A program made the translations under genes and the position numbers. A DNA stretch of 64,000 bases from Seonamhaeicola sp. ML3. Lineage in GTDB: Bacteria > Bacteroidota > Bacteroidia > Flavobacteriales > Flavobacteriaceae. Where the stretch lies: assembly GCF_023273855.1 (NCBI RefSeq), contig NZ_CP096884.1, forward strand, positions 2,480,001-2,544,000. The letters are read 5' to 3'. Shown piece after piece: positions 25,908 through 35,573 of this stretch (position 1 is the stretch's first letter; each line of letters begins with the position of its first letter). Under the pieces are notes generated by a model that did no database searches, was not told where the DNA came from, and saw only the letters and a list, made by a program, of their open reading frames with translations.

Positions 25908-25939
25908 CAATAGTACAAAAAATTCCGCCAAAAACCAAA
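25908..25939 (-). promoter_or_regulatory. Promoter of the LytTR regulator gene
   Basis: Minus-strand TTTG (25936-25939), 20-bp spacer and TACTATTG (25908-25915, one mismatch to TAnnTTTG). This supports translation from 25876. Confidence 0.55.
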
Positions 25940-26014
25940 AATCATCGATAAACAACACGATTTAACAAAATTTTAACATTTGTTACAGGGTTTACAATAT
26001 AGCAATATTAATTG

Positions 26015-26045
26015 TTGTTTTATATGTAGATAATGATTATTTTTG
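26015..26045 (+). promoter_or_regulatory. Promoter of the rpsF-rpsR-rplI operon
   Basis: TTG at 26015-26017, 20-bp spacer, TATTTTTG at 26038-26045. The start codon is 31 bp downstream, leaving a short leader in which I see no S6:S18 binding hairpin. Confidence 0.65.
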
Positions 26046-26076
26046 CACCCAATTTTTAACAATTAAATAGATTTTT

Positions 26077-26415
26077 ATGAATCATTATGAAACTGTTTTC
26101 ATCTTAAATCCCGTTTTATCTGATGACCAGATAAAGGAAACAGTAAAGAAGTACGAAGATTTTCTTGTTTCTAAGGGCGCTAAGATGGTATCTAAAGAAG
26201 ATTGGGGGCTGAAGAAGTTGGCTTACCCAATTCAAAACAAGAAAAGTGGATTTTACCACTTATTTGAGTACACCGTTGCTGGTGAAGTAATTAATGACCT
26301 AGAGTTAGAGTTTAGACGCGACGAGCGTTTTATGCGTTATTTAACTGTAAAGTTAGATAAGCATGCAGTGGCTTGGGCGGAAAGAAGAAGAGATAAACTT
26401 AAACAAAAAGCTTAA
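26077..26415 (+). CDS. rpsF: 30S ribosomal protein S6
   Basis: A 112-residue S6 of the small subunit platform, which pairs with S18. The N-terminal [18 protein letters not shown] and the central [24 protein letters not shown] are diagnostic. First gene of the rpsF-rpsR-rplI operon, 2 bp before rpsR. Confidence 0.98.
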   Translation: MNHYETVFILNPVLSDDQIKETVKKYEDFLVSKGAKMVSKEDWGLKKLAYPIQNKKSGFYHLFEYTVAGEVINDLELEFRRDERFMRYLTVKLDKHAVAWAERRRDKLKQKA

Positions 26416-26417
26416 TT

Positions 26418-26714
26418 ATGGCATCAATTGATCAACAAGCAAAAGGAAAAAAAGACGGAGAAATTAGATATTTAACTCCATTAAACATAGAAACAAACAA
26501 ACAAAAGAAGTACTGTCGTTTTAAAAAGTCTGGTATCAAGTATATCGACTATAAAGACCCAGATTTCTTATTAAAGTTTGTGAACGAACAAGGTAAGATA
26601 TTACCAAGACGTTTAACAGGTACATCATTAAAGTATCAAAGAAAGGTGTCTGTAGCTGTTAAAAGAGCACGCCACTTGGCTTTAATGCCTTACGTAGCCG
26701 ATTTATTAAAGTAA
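26418..26714 (+). CDS. rpsR: 30S ribosomal protein S18
   Basis: A 98-residue S18. The core [48 protein letters not shown] is family-typical (key residues [17 protein letters not shown]). [11 protein letters not shown] closes the protein. It binds next to S6 on the 30S platform. The gene sits between rpsF and rplI with gaps of 2 and 13 bp. Confidence 0.98.
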   Translation: MASIDQQAKGKKDGEIRYLTPLNIETNKQKKYCRFKKSGIKYIDYKDPDFLLKFVNEQGKILPRRLTGTSLKYQRKVSVAVKRARHLALMPYVADLLK

Positions 26715-26727
26715 AATACCGATAACA

Positions 26728-27180
26728 ATGGAACTTATATTAAAACAAGACGTTGAGAATTTAGGATTTAAAGACGATGTTGTAACAGTTAAGAACGGTT
26801 ACGGTAGAAACTTCTTAATTCCTACAGGACAAGCTATATTGGCTACTGCCTCTGCTAAAAAGGTATTGGCTGAAAATTTAAAGCAAAGAGCTTTTAAAGA
26901 AAAGAAAATAGTTGACGATGCTAAAGCTGTTGCTGAAGCATTAAAAGCTTTAGAAATTAAAATCGCTTCTAAAGTTGGAGCTGGAGATAAATTATTTGGA
27001 TCTGTAAATAATATCGATGTTGCTGCTGCTTTAGAAAAAGAAGGTCAGGAAATAGACAAAAAATTCATCAATGTAATTGGTGGTAATGTAAAACGTTTAG
27101 GTAAATACAATGCCATTATTCGTTTACATAGAGAAGTGTCTGTTGAATTACCATTTGAGGTTATTGCACAAGCAAAATAA
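26728..27180 (+). CDS. rplI: 50S ribosomal protein L9
   Basis: A 150-residue two-domain protein at the base of the L1 stalk. The N-terminal domain has ILKQDVENLGFKDDVVTVKNGYGRNFLIP (the L9 signature) and a long connecting helix. The C-terminal domain contains VGAGDKLFGSVNNIDVAAAL. Last gene of the operon, closed by a strong hairpin terminator. Confidence 0.98.
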   Translation: MELILKQDVENLGFKDDVVTVKNGYGRNFLIPTGQAILATASAKKVLAENLKQRAFKEKKIVDDAKAVAEALKALEIKIASKVGAGDKLFGSVNNIDVAAALEKEGQEIDKKFINVIGGNVKRLGKYNAIIRLHREVSVELPFEVIAQAK

Positions 27181-27217
27181 TATTAACAACAAAGTTAGTA
27201 TTGCAATATATAAAACG

Positions 27218-27245
27218 AAGCTGCTCAAAAGAGCAGCTTTTTTTA
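27218..27245 (+). terminator. Terminator of the rpsF-rpsR-rplI operon
   Basis: AAGCTGCTC and GAGCAGCTT pair around AAAA and are followed by a T run. Confidence 0.93.
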
Positions 27246-27305
27246 TTTATGAATGCATTACTCAAACCATGTAATACATACCTTAACAAACAGTAATAAT
27301 ATTAT

Positions 27306-27313
27306 TAAATTTG
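27306..27313 (+). promoter_or_regulatory. -7 box of the GDPD gene
   Basis: TAAATTTG matches TAnnTTTG, 32 bp before the ATG; the -33 region is weak. Confidence 0.5.
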
Positions 27314-27345
27314 CGCACCTATATATTTAGGTATAATTCAAGAGC

Positions 27346-28215
27346 ATGAAGAATTTTTTAATTTTACTCTTACTTTTTGGATGCTTTTCTTGCAAGCAAA
27401 CTACTCAAGAGGCTGAAAAAAAGCAATCTTCTAAATTATTGGAAACCTTTGCTTATAAAGCAGGTGCACCAACAATGATAAGCGCACATCGGGGAGGTAA
27501 AGGAATAAAACACTACCCAGAGAATTGTTTGGAAACATTACAATATTTAAGCGAGCGTATAGACAACATTATTTTTGAAATAGATGTTGCTAAAACTAAA
27601 GATAACGTTCTGGTCCTAATGCATGATAATACATTAGACAGAACGACTACTGGAAAAGGTAAAATAACATCACTTACTTACAGACAACTGCAGGCCTTTA
27701 ACTTAAAGGATGATTTTGGGAGTGTGACATCTTACAGAATACCAAAATTCAAAGATGTTCTAAAATGGGCAAAATCCAATAACGTTATTTTAACAGTAGA
27801 CATAAAAAGAAGTGTCGCTGTAGAAAATGTGGTTGAACTTATAAATGAGGTTGGTGCACAAGATATCGCAATTATAATAACTTATGATATGAAACAGGCC
27901 GAAAGAGCTCATAAAGTGGCTCCTGGACTGCTCTTGTCAGTATCTGCTAGAAATGAACAAGAATTAGACTGGTTGATTCATTCTGGTATTCCAACTCAAA
28001 ACATGATAGCCTTTACAGGAACGCGTCTGTCCTCAGAATCGTTATACGATAAGATTCACTCTTACGGTATAAAAACCATTTTGGGAACTTTAGGCAATTT
28101 AGATAACCAAGCAAAAAGAAGAGGGGATTCATCTTATAAATACTGGTCTAAAAAAGGTATAGATGTATTGGCAACAGATAGGCCTTTTCAAGTGTATAAA
28201 GCCTTAAATCAATAG
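27346..28215 (+). CDS. Glycerophosphodiester phosphodiesterase family lipoprotein
   Basis: A 289-residue GDPD-fold enzyme that cleaves glycerophosphodiesters to glycerol-3-phosphate and an alcohol. The N-terminal hydrophobic segment ends in LFGC at Cys13 (or FSC at Cys16), a lipobox, so it is a membrane-anchored lipoprotein. Catalytic elements are SAHRGGKGIKHYPENCLETL (HR and the E/N metal ligands), FEIDVAKTKDNVLVLMHD (ExD and catalytic His) and LDRTTTGKG. The C-terminal KGIDVLATDRPF matches the last barrel strand. The following gene starts 22 bp downstream, so they are probably cotranscribed. Confidence 0.93.
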   Translation: MKNFLILLLLFGCFSCKQTTQEAEKKQSSKLLETFAYKAGAPTMISAHRGGKGIKHYPENCLETLQYLSERIDNIIFEIDVAKTKDNVLVLMHDNTLDRTTTGKGKITSLTYRQLQAFNLKDDFGSVTSYRIPKFKDVLKWAKSNNVILTVDIKRSVAVENVVELINEVGAQDIAIIITYDMKQAERAHKVAPGLLLSVSARNEQELDWLIHSGIPTQNMIAFTGTRLSSESLYDKIHSYGIKTILGTLGNLDNQAKRRGDSSYKYWSKKGIDVLATDRPFQVYKALNQ

Positions 28216-28237
28216 TTTTTCATTTTAAAATCAAACA

Positions 28238-28705
28238 ATGAAATATTCAAGACTTACAAAAGAACAATTTGAAGAATTACATGAAGAGTTTATTAATTTT
28301 TTAGCCACTCAGCAAATAACTGCTGAAGAGTGGTCGAATTTGAAAGAGAACAAGCCGGAATTAGCTGAAACCGAATTAGACGTTTTTAGTGATTTAATTT
28401 GGGAAGGCGTATTAAATAAAGCAGAGTATTTAGAACATATTTCGGCTCAGCACATGTATTTGTTTAGATTAGGAGAAGAGAATATGCAAGCTATTGTACT
28501 AAATGTTAAAAATGATGTAGACATCACAACTACCGAAGGTTACGATTGGTTACGAAACAATTTAATGGATGAAAATGTAGAGTTCTTGCAAGCTAACAAG
28601 GATTATAGTGATGATAAAAATTTGGATAAATTTCAAATGATTGAACAAGGCGCTGTGATTACTAAAGGTGATTTGTTCAAGTATTTTGATCAGTTGATAA
28701 ATTAA
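28238..28705 (+). CDS. Conserved flavobacterial protein of unknown function (probably DUF6495 type)
   Basis: A 155-residue acidic, mostly helical cytosolic protein with no signal peptide. Distinct sequence elements are MKYSRLTKEQFEELHEEF at the start, QQITAEEWSNLKENKP, ETELDVFSDLIWEGVL and FLQANKDYSDDKNLDKF. From memory this looks like the flavobacterial family DUF6495, but I cannot verify the number. No enzymatic motif is seen. It lies 22 bp behind the GDPD gene and 230 bp before hisS; the latter gap is filled by REP-like repeats. Confidence 0.75.
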   Translation: MKYSRLTKEQFEELHEEFINFLATQQITAEEWSNLKENKPELAETELDVFSDLIWEGVLNKAEYLEHISAQHMYLFRLGEENMQAIVLNVKNDVDITTTEGYDWLRNNLMDENVEFLQANKDYSDDKNLDKFQMIEQGAVITKGDLFKYFDQLIN

Positions 28706-28935
28706 AACGGTCTTGAGTTTTGTCATTCCTACTGAAGCAGGAATCCACTGTGTAGGAAAATAGCAGAGGTAATCCTTTAAAATAGAGTTTTCTTAATTTA
28801 ACCTAAGAGATTGTCACGCTTTTTTCTTTTTAAAAAAGCTCACAATGACGTTTTCATTATATATTTTTGTCATTCCTGCGCAGGCAGGAATCCATTTATT
28901 TAATAAAAAACAGAGATGCCTGAGTTTACAGGTAA
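28706..28935. repeat. Intergenic REP-like repeats between the DUF6495-type gene and hisS
   Basis: Two copies of the palindrome GTCATTCCT...AGGAATCCA (28722-28748 and 28869-28895) flank a hairpin element with TTGTCACGCTTTTTTC and AAAAAAGCTCACAATGACG (28809-28851). They separate the two genes; no promoter was recognised. Confidence 0.8.
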
Positions 28936-28941
28936 TTGAAT

Positions 28942-30315
28942 ATGGCTCAAAAACCAAGTATACCAAAGGGAACAAGAGATTTTAATCCAGAGCAAGTAGC
29001 CAAACGAAATTATATTTTCAATACCATCCGTGGTGCTTTTGAGACGTTTGGATTTCAACCTATAGAAACGCCAAGTTTCGAAAACTCAAGCACCTTAATG
29101 GGTAAATACGGTGAAGAAGGTGACCGTTTGATTTTTAAGATTCTGAATTCTGGTGATTATTTGAATAAAGCCAATTCTGAAGCTTATCATAATAAAGATT
29201 CAAATAAGTTAACCTCAAGTATTTCAGAAAAAGCCCTTAGATATGATTTAACCGTACCTTTTGCGCGTTATGTGGTACAACATAGAAATGATATTGAACT
29301 TCCGTTTAAACGTTATCAAATACAACCTGTTTGGCGCGCAGATAGACCTCAAAAAGGTCGTTTTAGAGAGTTCTACCAATGTGATGCCGATGTTGTTGGT
29401 AGTAAAAGCCTTTGGCAAGATGTAGAGTTTATCCAGTTGTACGATACCGTTTTTTCTAAATTGAATTTAGAAGGTGTTACCATTAAAATTAATAACCGTA
29501 AGATATTATCTGGAATAGCAGAGGTTATTGGAGCTTCAGATAAATTAATAGATTTTACAGTTGCGCTTGATAAACTGGATAAAATAGGCGAGGAGAAGGT
29601 AAAAGAAGAAATGCTTGGAAAAGGTATTTCAAAAGATGGAATAGATAAATTGCAACCTTTATTTTCGTTGTCTGGAGATTTTGAATCTCAAGTCGCGAGT
29701 TTAAAAGATATATTGTCTACTTCAGAAGAGGGATTAAAAGGTGTTGAGGAATTAACCTTTATTAATAAGGCTGTTTCAGAGTTAGGTCTAACAACAGCAG
29801 CGCTTCAATTGGATGTAACCCTAGCAAGAGGCTTGAATTATTATACGGGTGCTATTTTTGAGGTAGCAGCTCCTAAAGAAGTTAAGATAGGTTCTATCGG
29901 GGGTGGAGGCCGTTACGATGACCTTACCGGAATTTTTGGTTTAAAGGATGTTAGTGGTGTTGGTATTAGTTTTGGTCTCGATAGAATTTATTTGGTATTA
30001 GAGGAACTTAATTTATTCCCAGATACGGTCAATAAAAATGTTGAGGTTTTATTTATCAATTTTGGAGATAAAGAAGCGCTTTTTAGTTTGAATGCTATAA
30101 AGGAGTTAAGACAAGCGGGTGTTAGAGCAGAACTTTACCCCGATGCAGCTAAAATGAAGAAACAGATGACCCATGCCAACAGACGTAATATTCCTTTTAC
30201 AGTATTGGTTGGTCAGGATGAAATTGAAAATAATCAATATACCTTAAAGGATATGGTCTCTGGAGAACAGGTTAAAGTTTCTCTCGAAGATTTAATCTCT
30301 AAAATTAAAAATTAG
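28942..30315 (+). CDS. hisS: Histidyl-tRNA synthetase
   Basis: Class II aminoacyl-tRNA synthetase charging tRNA-His. From ATG at 28942 it has 457 residues (a TTG two codons upstream is less likely). Motif 1 begins [14 protein letters not shown]; motif 2 contains [27 protein letters not shown]; the histidine-specific [15 protein letters not shown] and motif 3 [12 protein letters not shown] follow. The C-terminal anticodon-binding domain ends the protein. A hairpin terminator follows directly. Confidence 0.98.
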   Translation: MAQKPSIPKGTRDFNPEQVAKRNYIFNTIRGAFETFGFQPIETPSFENSSTLMGKYGEEGDRLIFKILNSGDYLNKANSEAYHNKDSNKLTSSISEKALRYDLTVPFARYVVQHRNDIELPFKRYQIQPVWRADRPQKGRFREFYQCDADVVGSKSLWQDVEFIQLYDTVFSKLNLEGVTIKINNRKILSGIAEVIGASDKLIDFTVALDKLDKIGEEKVKEEMLGKGISKDGIDKLQPLFSLSGDFESQVASLKDILSTSEEGLKGVEELTFINKAVSELGLTTAALQLDVTLARGLNYYTGAIFEVAAPKEVKIGSIGGGGRYDDLTGIFGLKDVSGVGISFGLDRIYLVLEELNLFPDTVNKNVEVLFINFGDKEALFSLNAIKELRQAGVRAELYPDAAKMKKQMTHANRRNIPFTVLVGQDEIENNQYTLKDMVSGEQVKVSLEDLISKIKN

Positions 30316-30340
30316 AAAAGAGCCTAAAAGGCTCTTTTCT
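30316..30340 (+). terminator. Terminator of hisS
   Basis: AAAAGAGCC pairs with GGCTCTTTT around TAAAA, directly after the stop. There is only a short T run, but the stem is perfect. Confidence 0.85.
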
Positions 30341-30414
30341 GTTAAGTTAGAGTAGATTTGGGATTTACACTAACTTTAAAACTAACTCAACTAACTAAAT
30401 AAACAATATCTTAA

Positions 30415-33400
30415 TTATTTTTTCACGAGTACTTTCTTCGATATTTTAGAGTATTCTGTTTCAATATTAATTACATAATTACCCGTTGCAATCTGGCCGG
30501 CTTTATATTTTATGTAATTCTGTTTTGTATTATTGGTATTAAACTTAAACAGCGATTGTCCTAAAAGATTTAACATCTCAATAGATTTAATGAATCTTGA
30601 TTCTGGATTAAGGATGATTATACTATTTATTTTGTTTGAATAGTAGACTTGAATAGGTATATGCTCCGCTTCGTTAGTGCCTAGAGTTTGAAAGTTACTA
30701 AAAGTAATCTCGAACCTGTTAAGATATTCGCCCGAGGTTAAGAACACATCGTAATTGCTCTCTTTTAAATCATGATAATAATCTAGCTCTTTATCATGTA
30801 AGTAAACCTCTAAGTTGGAAGGTGCGTTTTCTAAACTATCAATTGTTATACTATTTATGCCATTATCCTTTGTGTGTATGCCTATGGGTAATACTGTAGT
30901 TTCATCTATGTTGTCTATTCCCTGAATCATATATTTATCATCATTAATAAGCCAATACATATCATCTATTTGACTGTCGTTGTAGGGAGCATCATAGCCC
31001 CAATCATAGCCTAAAGAACTGTTTTCGTCTACGGTTGTGAGTAGCTGCCTTCTAATGGTGTTGGATGAATAAAATCCAAGTCTTAATTGTAATCTGGAAT
31101 CTCCACTTGAAGTAGATTTACTCGTTAAACCAGAATTCTTTTTTCCGGGTTTTAAGAAGAGTGAGCTTGAGCCATCTTCAACTTGAAATACACGCTGACT
31201 GTTCCTAAACTTAATGATTCCTGTGTTTTCAGCTTTTACAAAAAAGCCTTGTCCTACAGGAATATAGCGTCCCGGTGTTTTTGTTGGTGTACCACCTGTT
31301 CCTACATCAGGATGGTTAGAACCTTGAGATGCAGCAGGGACACCTCCTGAGAGTGTGTAGGTGGCATAACCACCTTGGTATTCTCGTAAGATATGCGATC
31401 CACCGCCCCAGTGTTCCCAAAAATAAAGTGTTCCGGTAGTAGATCCTGTACCTTGTATGGTGTTACCATTGTCCAAAATAAATTCATGAGCGTCTAAAGC
31501 AGAAGGATAGGGATTACCTACAAGATACTCATTTCCAGAGTTTATGGTCAGGTCAATATCTCCATTATTGGGTTTACCCTCCAAAACATAGTTTTGTTCA
31601 TCTGTGATTAAACCACTACCGGGACCTTTCATTGTAAAACCTTCTCCAATCTGAAGGGTTCCAGTACTTCTTACGTGTTGCCATGCCGAATAATCACCTA
31701 AAGTGAAGTTTGCAAACTTAAATATCCAGTAATCTGCTATGGTTAAAGGTGACTCAGTACCATCATAACCTGAACTGGAAAACGTAACATTGGTGAATAT
31801 ATCCGTGACTTTGTATGCATTATTATTTGTGGAACTGTTTGATACACCAACAGGAGAAGACCAGTAATTATAGGTGTATGTGTCTGAGGTTCCTTGTTGG
31901 TCTCTTTCTAAAGTGCCTTCGCTGGTAGGTTCCAATACACTTTCTGCTCCTTGAACTAATTGCGACTCTCCGCCTAAGTCTATTTTACCATCTAGTTCTA
32001 AATACCAACTTACATTTAATTCCGAATCGTTAGTAACGTTTAATTGACTCCCACTGGTCATAATAAGACCGGTAAGATTGTGATGCGTACTTGTTTCCAA
32101 GGTTCCATTAACTTCAATTATAGCACAGTTAGAGTCTGTATTGGTTATATCCCATGAGCTTCCGTGTTCCCAATTGTTGGTGTCGGTCCATAATCCACTG
32201 CAAGAATTTGTAGTAGCGAAAGGTAAAGGTGCCGTTTGTGATTCAATGAGCTTTGAGTTATAAATTTTTGCCCCAGTTTCGGTATCTACAGACGCTGTAG
32301 TCAGGTCATCTATAATATCATCTTTATAGGTGTCTAGTCTATAATAACGCTCAAGATTAGACCAGTTAAGAGGTGTTGAGGTTTCAGATACAGTGTCAAA
32401 ATCATCAATATCTACAGGTATAATACTACCTCTAACTATACCTCCGTTATCTTCTATTTCTTGATATACCATTTTATGGATTTCGTTTGCAGTTAGAGCC
32501 TTGCTAAATACTCTAACTTCATCTATGTAACCATGAAAGTATTTGCTGTCTGTGTCTGGTTGTTTACCAATAGTGAACGAAGATGTATCTGTGTTAAAAC
32601 CACCAGAACTGGGTGTTGAGGTTTCCTCTAAATTACCATTTACGTATAAATTGAAATTACCAGAAAGACAATCGCATTTAAACGTAGCAGCAAGATGAAT
32701 CCATTTGCTATCGGTTAACGGAGTTGTGTAGTTTAATGTATTCCCATCTGCATAAACGGTGATGGTTTTGTCTGAATTTAATTGGATGTAGAATTCATCC
32801 TGACCCAGAATAACTTGATCTCCCGAAGCGCTAGGGTCAATTTTTATCCAAGCCATTATCGAGGCTTCATCCCAAGTATCACTAATTACCGTAGTCTCTT
32901 CGGCATAATCGTTTCTTCCGTCGAAGAATAATTGAAGTTTGGTATTTAAATCTCTTGGAGAACCAAAAAGGGCATCATCTGTATCGAATAAATCAACGAT
33001 ACCATCTTCATCCGAATCGGAAGTGTCGTCTATTATACCATCGGCGTCTCCATCTAAGCTGGAATATAAGGTGTTTGTTATGTCGAAATTCGTACCGTCT
33101 GAAGTAACATCCAGATAATCTGGGGTGCCATCGTTGTCTGTATCGGCAACATAATATTCCCAACCAGTTCCGGTAGAACCTTGATTGCTGTTGCCATAGG
33201 CTGTTGCCATAGTTCCTCCTTCAAAGAAATCATATAAATCTAAAATGCCATCGGTGAAATATTCAACGGTGCCATCGGAATCAACATCTGTTTCTCTTAC
33301 AGTGTCTGTGTCTGCGCCGTCTCCAACGCCATCACCGGTAATATCGCCATCACCATTTTGATAATTTGCATCTCCCGAATTAGTTGCTCCCGACTCATCA

Positions 33401-35337
33401 ACATCGAATATAGTATCATTATCACTATCTAAATCCAAATAGTTAGGAGTACCATCACCATCGGAATCTGGAACAGTATTACTTTCAGTAGCGTCATGCA
33501 TTCCATTAGAGTTGGTGTCTGCCCAAGAAGCAACGCCGGTTAGAGTAGCTTTGCCTTCACTGTAGTTTCCTAATCCTGCTTCTACAACATCTGGAATGCC
33601 ATCGTTATCGCTATCTAAATCAAATACATCGGCTACACCATCGTTATCAGAATCACAAAGCGTCTGTGAAATCGTGATGTCATCAATGGCAACATCATTT
33701 CCTAAACCACCCACTTCGTTATTGATAAAGTAAACATAAAATTCACTAACATTTAAGGTTAGGTTTGCAGTAAATTGGTGCCAACTACCATCTGGGTCTC
33801 CGTTAATTGAAGGCGGAATATCTCCCGTGGTTATTGATGCCAGTACAGTGCCGTTTACATCTCTAAATTCTACAAGAATATCTGGTCTTAGTCTGCTGCC
33901 AATACCGGGAGCTGTTGTTGTATCTAGATTTAATACCCAAAAACTATAGGTTATGGGTATATTAGGAAGTGCTCCTATTATCGTTGCGGTATAAAATGTT
34001 CCTGGGTCATATGAAGCATTGAACATAGCAAACCTACCATTAGTATCTCCTGCTGTATGGTCTTCACCTGTATACCAATAGGCATCTGCCCACGATGCTA
34101 CTTCACCGTTTGGGGTATCGTTAGTACCGTCGCCGTCTGCAGCTTGGTAGTATACCACATACTGTCCATCACTAAGATTTATATTGCTTTGTGAGGCACA
34201 GTCTGATCCAATTGTGGTTCCGTCTTCATAACAATACGTGGTCTCAGCGTCGTATGTAGTATTAATTGTTGCTCTTGAGGTTCCTGTGCCAAAGGTTTCA
34301 TTTAAAAATTTATAGTTCACTGCATTCGCTATACTTGAATTCTGGCACGAAAGCTCTTCTTCTGAGTCTAGAATACCGTCGTTGTCATCGTCTATATCTA
34401 TATTGTCGTAAACGCCATCGTTATCACTATCAAAAAAGTTTTGTTGGGCACTAGCTTCTATTCTAAAGGTGTAGGTGCCCTCGTTGGAGTCGTCGTTATT
34501 AACGGTAATGTCACAGGTTTTTGTTCCAATACTCACAGAGTTAAATGTTACCGTAAACGTAGTGCTCCCAGATGCAGATACTGGAGTGGAATAAGGTGTT
34601 CCTGTTATAGAGAAATCGGTAGTGTTAGAAAGTGAAATACTAGAGATATTGAGGTCTACAGTACCACTATTATTAATTGTAAAGGTTCGTGTTATTAATG
34701 TACCAATGTTTGCTGTACCGTAATCTGTGTCATCTGTGATTGAGGGAGAAGTATCACCATTTACTATTTCGGTGCTATTACCTTGAATTTCTATTTCAGG
34801 ACTGGCGGGGTATCCAGTAATTACTACGTTATCTATAAAAATATCATCTCCATTGCCTGATGCATCACATTGAATTCTAAAACGCGAATTACTTGCAAAA
34901 GTATACGTTCCTGAGTCTATGGTTTCTGAAACCGATTCCGGACTATTGTTGTTAAAATCTGTTCCACTAACGAAAGTTGCTATTGTTGTCCATGAACTAC
35001 CACCATCATCGGAGTAACGAATCCAGAAATCTTCACCAGACTCCATACTATCGGCTTCATAATCGAAAGCAATTTCCACACTACCATAGCTTGTAATATC
35101 TATGTTATCTGTGGTCATCGAAGAATGTTCGTCTGAATCATCTTGAAGATTGATCATGTAGGTACCATTGGGAGTTGAAGTGTTTGTCCTCTCACAATCG
35201 TCTCCGCCATCATTCCAAATACCCCAGCCAGACTCAAAATTTTCATTGTCTATTTCGGTCTGAGAGTACGTATTAAAGTTTAAGTAAAACAATAACACGA
35301 CTAATGCTATTCCATATTTTGGAATATTCTTCTTCAT
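30415..35337 (-). CDS. T9SS-secreted LamG/TSP3 adhesin-like protein (1640 aa)
   Basis: Surface protein predicted to leave the cell through the type IX system. Order of elements: signal peptide (residues 1-25, ending TYSQ); a jelly-roll domain; one choice-of-anchor D (ASH-like) domain at about 178-298; calcium-binding thrombospondin type-3 repeats (DSDNDGVYDNIDIDDDNDG and several more to about 780); a LamG/concanavalin domain at about 805-960; the conserved module shared with two neighbours (TYNYWSSPV, DYWIFKFANF, WQHVRSTGTLQIGEGFTMKGPG, EYLVGNPYPSALDAHEFILDN); and a type A sorting domain ending YSKISKKVLVKK. Function is probably attachment or glycan binding; the ligand is unknown. Separated from the next upstream adhesin gene by 237 bp. 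Confidence 0.9.
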   Translation of the reverse strand: MKKNIPKYGIALVVLLFYLNFNTYSQTEIDNENFESGWGIWNDGGDDCERTNTSTPNGTYMINLQDDSDEHSSMTTDNIDITSYGSVEIAFDYEADSMESGEDFWIRYSDDGGSSWTTIATFVSGTDFNNNSPESVSETIDSGTYTFASNSRFRIQCDASGNGDDIFIDNVVITGYPASPEIEIQGNSTEIVNGDTSPSITDDTDYGTANIGTLITRTFTINNSGTVDLNISSISLSNTTDFSITGTPYSTPVSASGSTTFTVTFNSVSIGTKTCDITVNNDDSNEGTYTFRIEASAQQNFFDSDNDGVYDNIDIDDDNDGILDSEEELSCQNSSIANAVNYKFLNETFGTGTSRATINTTYDAETTYCYEDGTTIGSDCASQSNINLSDGQYVVYYQAADGDGTNDTPNGEVASWADAYWYTGEDHTAGDTNGRFAMFNASYDPGTFYTATIIGALPNIPITYSFWVLNLDTTTAPGIGSRLRPDILVEFRDVNGTVLASITTGDIPPSINGDPDGSWHQFTANLTLNVSEFYVYFINNEVGGLGNDVAIDDITISQTLCDSDNDGVADVFDLDSDNDGIPDVVEAGLGNYSEGKATLTGVASWADTNSNGMHDATESNTVPDSDGDGTPNYLDLDSDNDTIFDVDESGATNSGDANYQNGDGDITGDGVGDGADTDTVRETDVDSDGTVEYFTDGILDLYDFFEGGTMATAYGNSNQGSTGTGWEYYVADTDNDGTPDYLDVTSDGTNFDITNTLYSSLDGDADGIIDDTSDSDEDGIVDLFDTDDALFGSPRDLNTKLQLFFDGRNDYAEETTVISDTWDEASIMAWIKIDPSASGDQVILGQDEFYIQLNSDKTITVYADGNTLNYTTPLTDSKWIHLAATFKCDCLSGNFNLYVNGNLEETSTPSSGGFNTDTSSFTIGKQPDTDSKYFHGYIDEVRVFSKALTANEIHKMVYQEIEDNGGIVRGSIIPVDIDDFDTVSETSTPLNWSNLERYYRLDTYKDDIIDDLTTASVDTETGAKIYNSKLIESQTAPLPFATTNSCSGLWTDTNNWEHGSSWDITNTDSNCAIIEVNGTLETSTHHNLTGLIMTSGSQLNVTNDSELNVSWYLELDGKIDLGGESQLVQGAESVLEPTSEGTLERDQQGTSDTYTYNYWSSPVGVSNSSTNNNAYKVTDIFTNVTFSSSGYDGTESPLTIADYWIFKFANFTLGDYSAWQHVRSTGTLQIGEGFTMKGPGSGLITDEQNYVLEGKPNNGDIDLTINSGNEYLVGNPYPSALDAHEFILDNGNTIQGTGSTTGTLYFWEHWGGGSHILREYQGGYATYTLSGGVPAASQGSNHPDVGTGGTPTKTPGRYIPVGQGFFVKAENTGIIKFRNSQRVFQVEDGSSSLFLKPGKKNSGLTSKSTSSGDSRLQLRLGFYSSNTIRRQLLTTVDENSSLGYDWGYDAPYNDSQIDDMYWLINDDKYMIQGIDNIDETTVLPIGIHTKDNGINSITIDSLENAPSNLEVYLHDKELDYYHDLKESNYDVFLTSGEYLNRFEITFSNFQTLGTNEAEHIPIQVYYSNKINSIIILNPESRFIKSIEMLNLLGQSLFKFNTNNTKQNYIKYKAGQIATGNYVINIETEYSKISKKVLVKK

Positions 35338-35350
35338 AAGTAGGTGTCTA

Positions 35351-35369
35351 TTTAGTTTGGGGAACTAAA
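35351..35369 (-). promoter_or_regulatory. Leader hairpin before the 1640-aa adhesin gene
   Basis: TTTAGTT (35351-35357) and AACTAAA (35363-35369) form a perfect 7-bp stem. The minus-strand loop is CCCCA. It ends 13 nt before the ATG. Confidence 0.6.
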
Positions 35370-35449
35370 TATTATTTCTCGTTATAAATCAACACTTCAG
35401 CGCTATTAAGTTTGGATGTAATAGCTTGAATTATACTAACATAGCGCTC

Positions 35450-35457
35450 CAAAGATA
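35450..35457 (-). promoter_or_regulatory. -7 box of the 1640-aa adhesin gene
   Basis: Minus-strand TATCTTTG (TAnnTTTG) implies a leader of about 105 nt. The -33 element is poor. Confidence 0.45.
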
Positions 35458-35573
35458 TGAAATAAAATGTTTTTATCGTTAAAATGAATAAAAATTCGAC
35501 GAAATACAAACACCTTAAGCCCCAATTATGTATTGGAGCCTAGATAAATTTTAATTTTTGTTTGTTTAAAGTC

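Noticed and set aside
26046-26076. S6:S18-binding leader RNA before rpsF
   Set aside because: The leader is only about 25-30 nt and has no hairpin or CCG motif that would support it.
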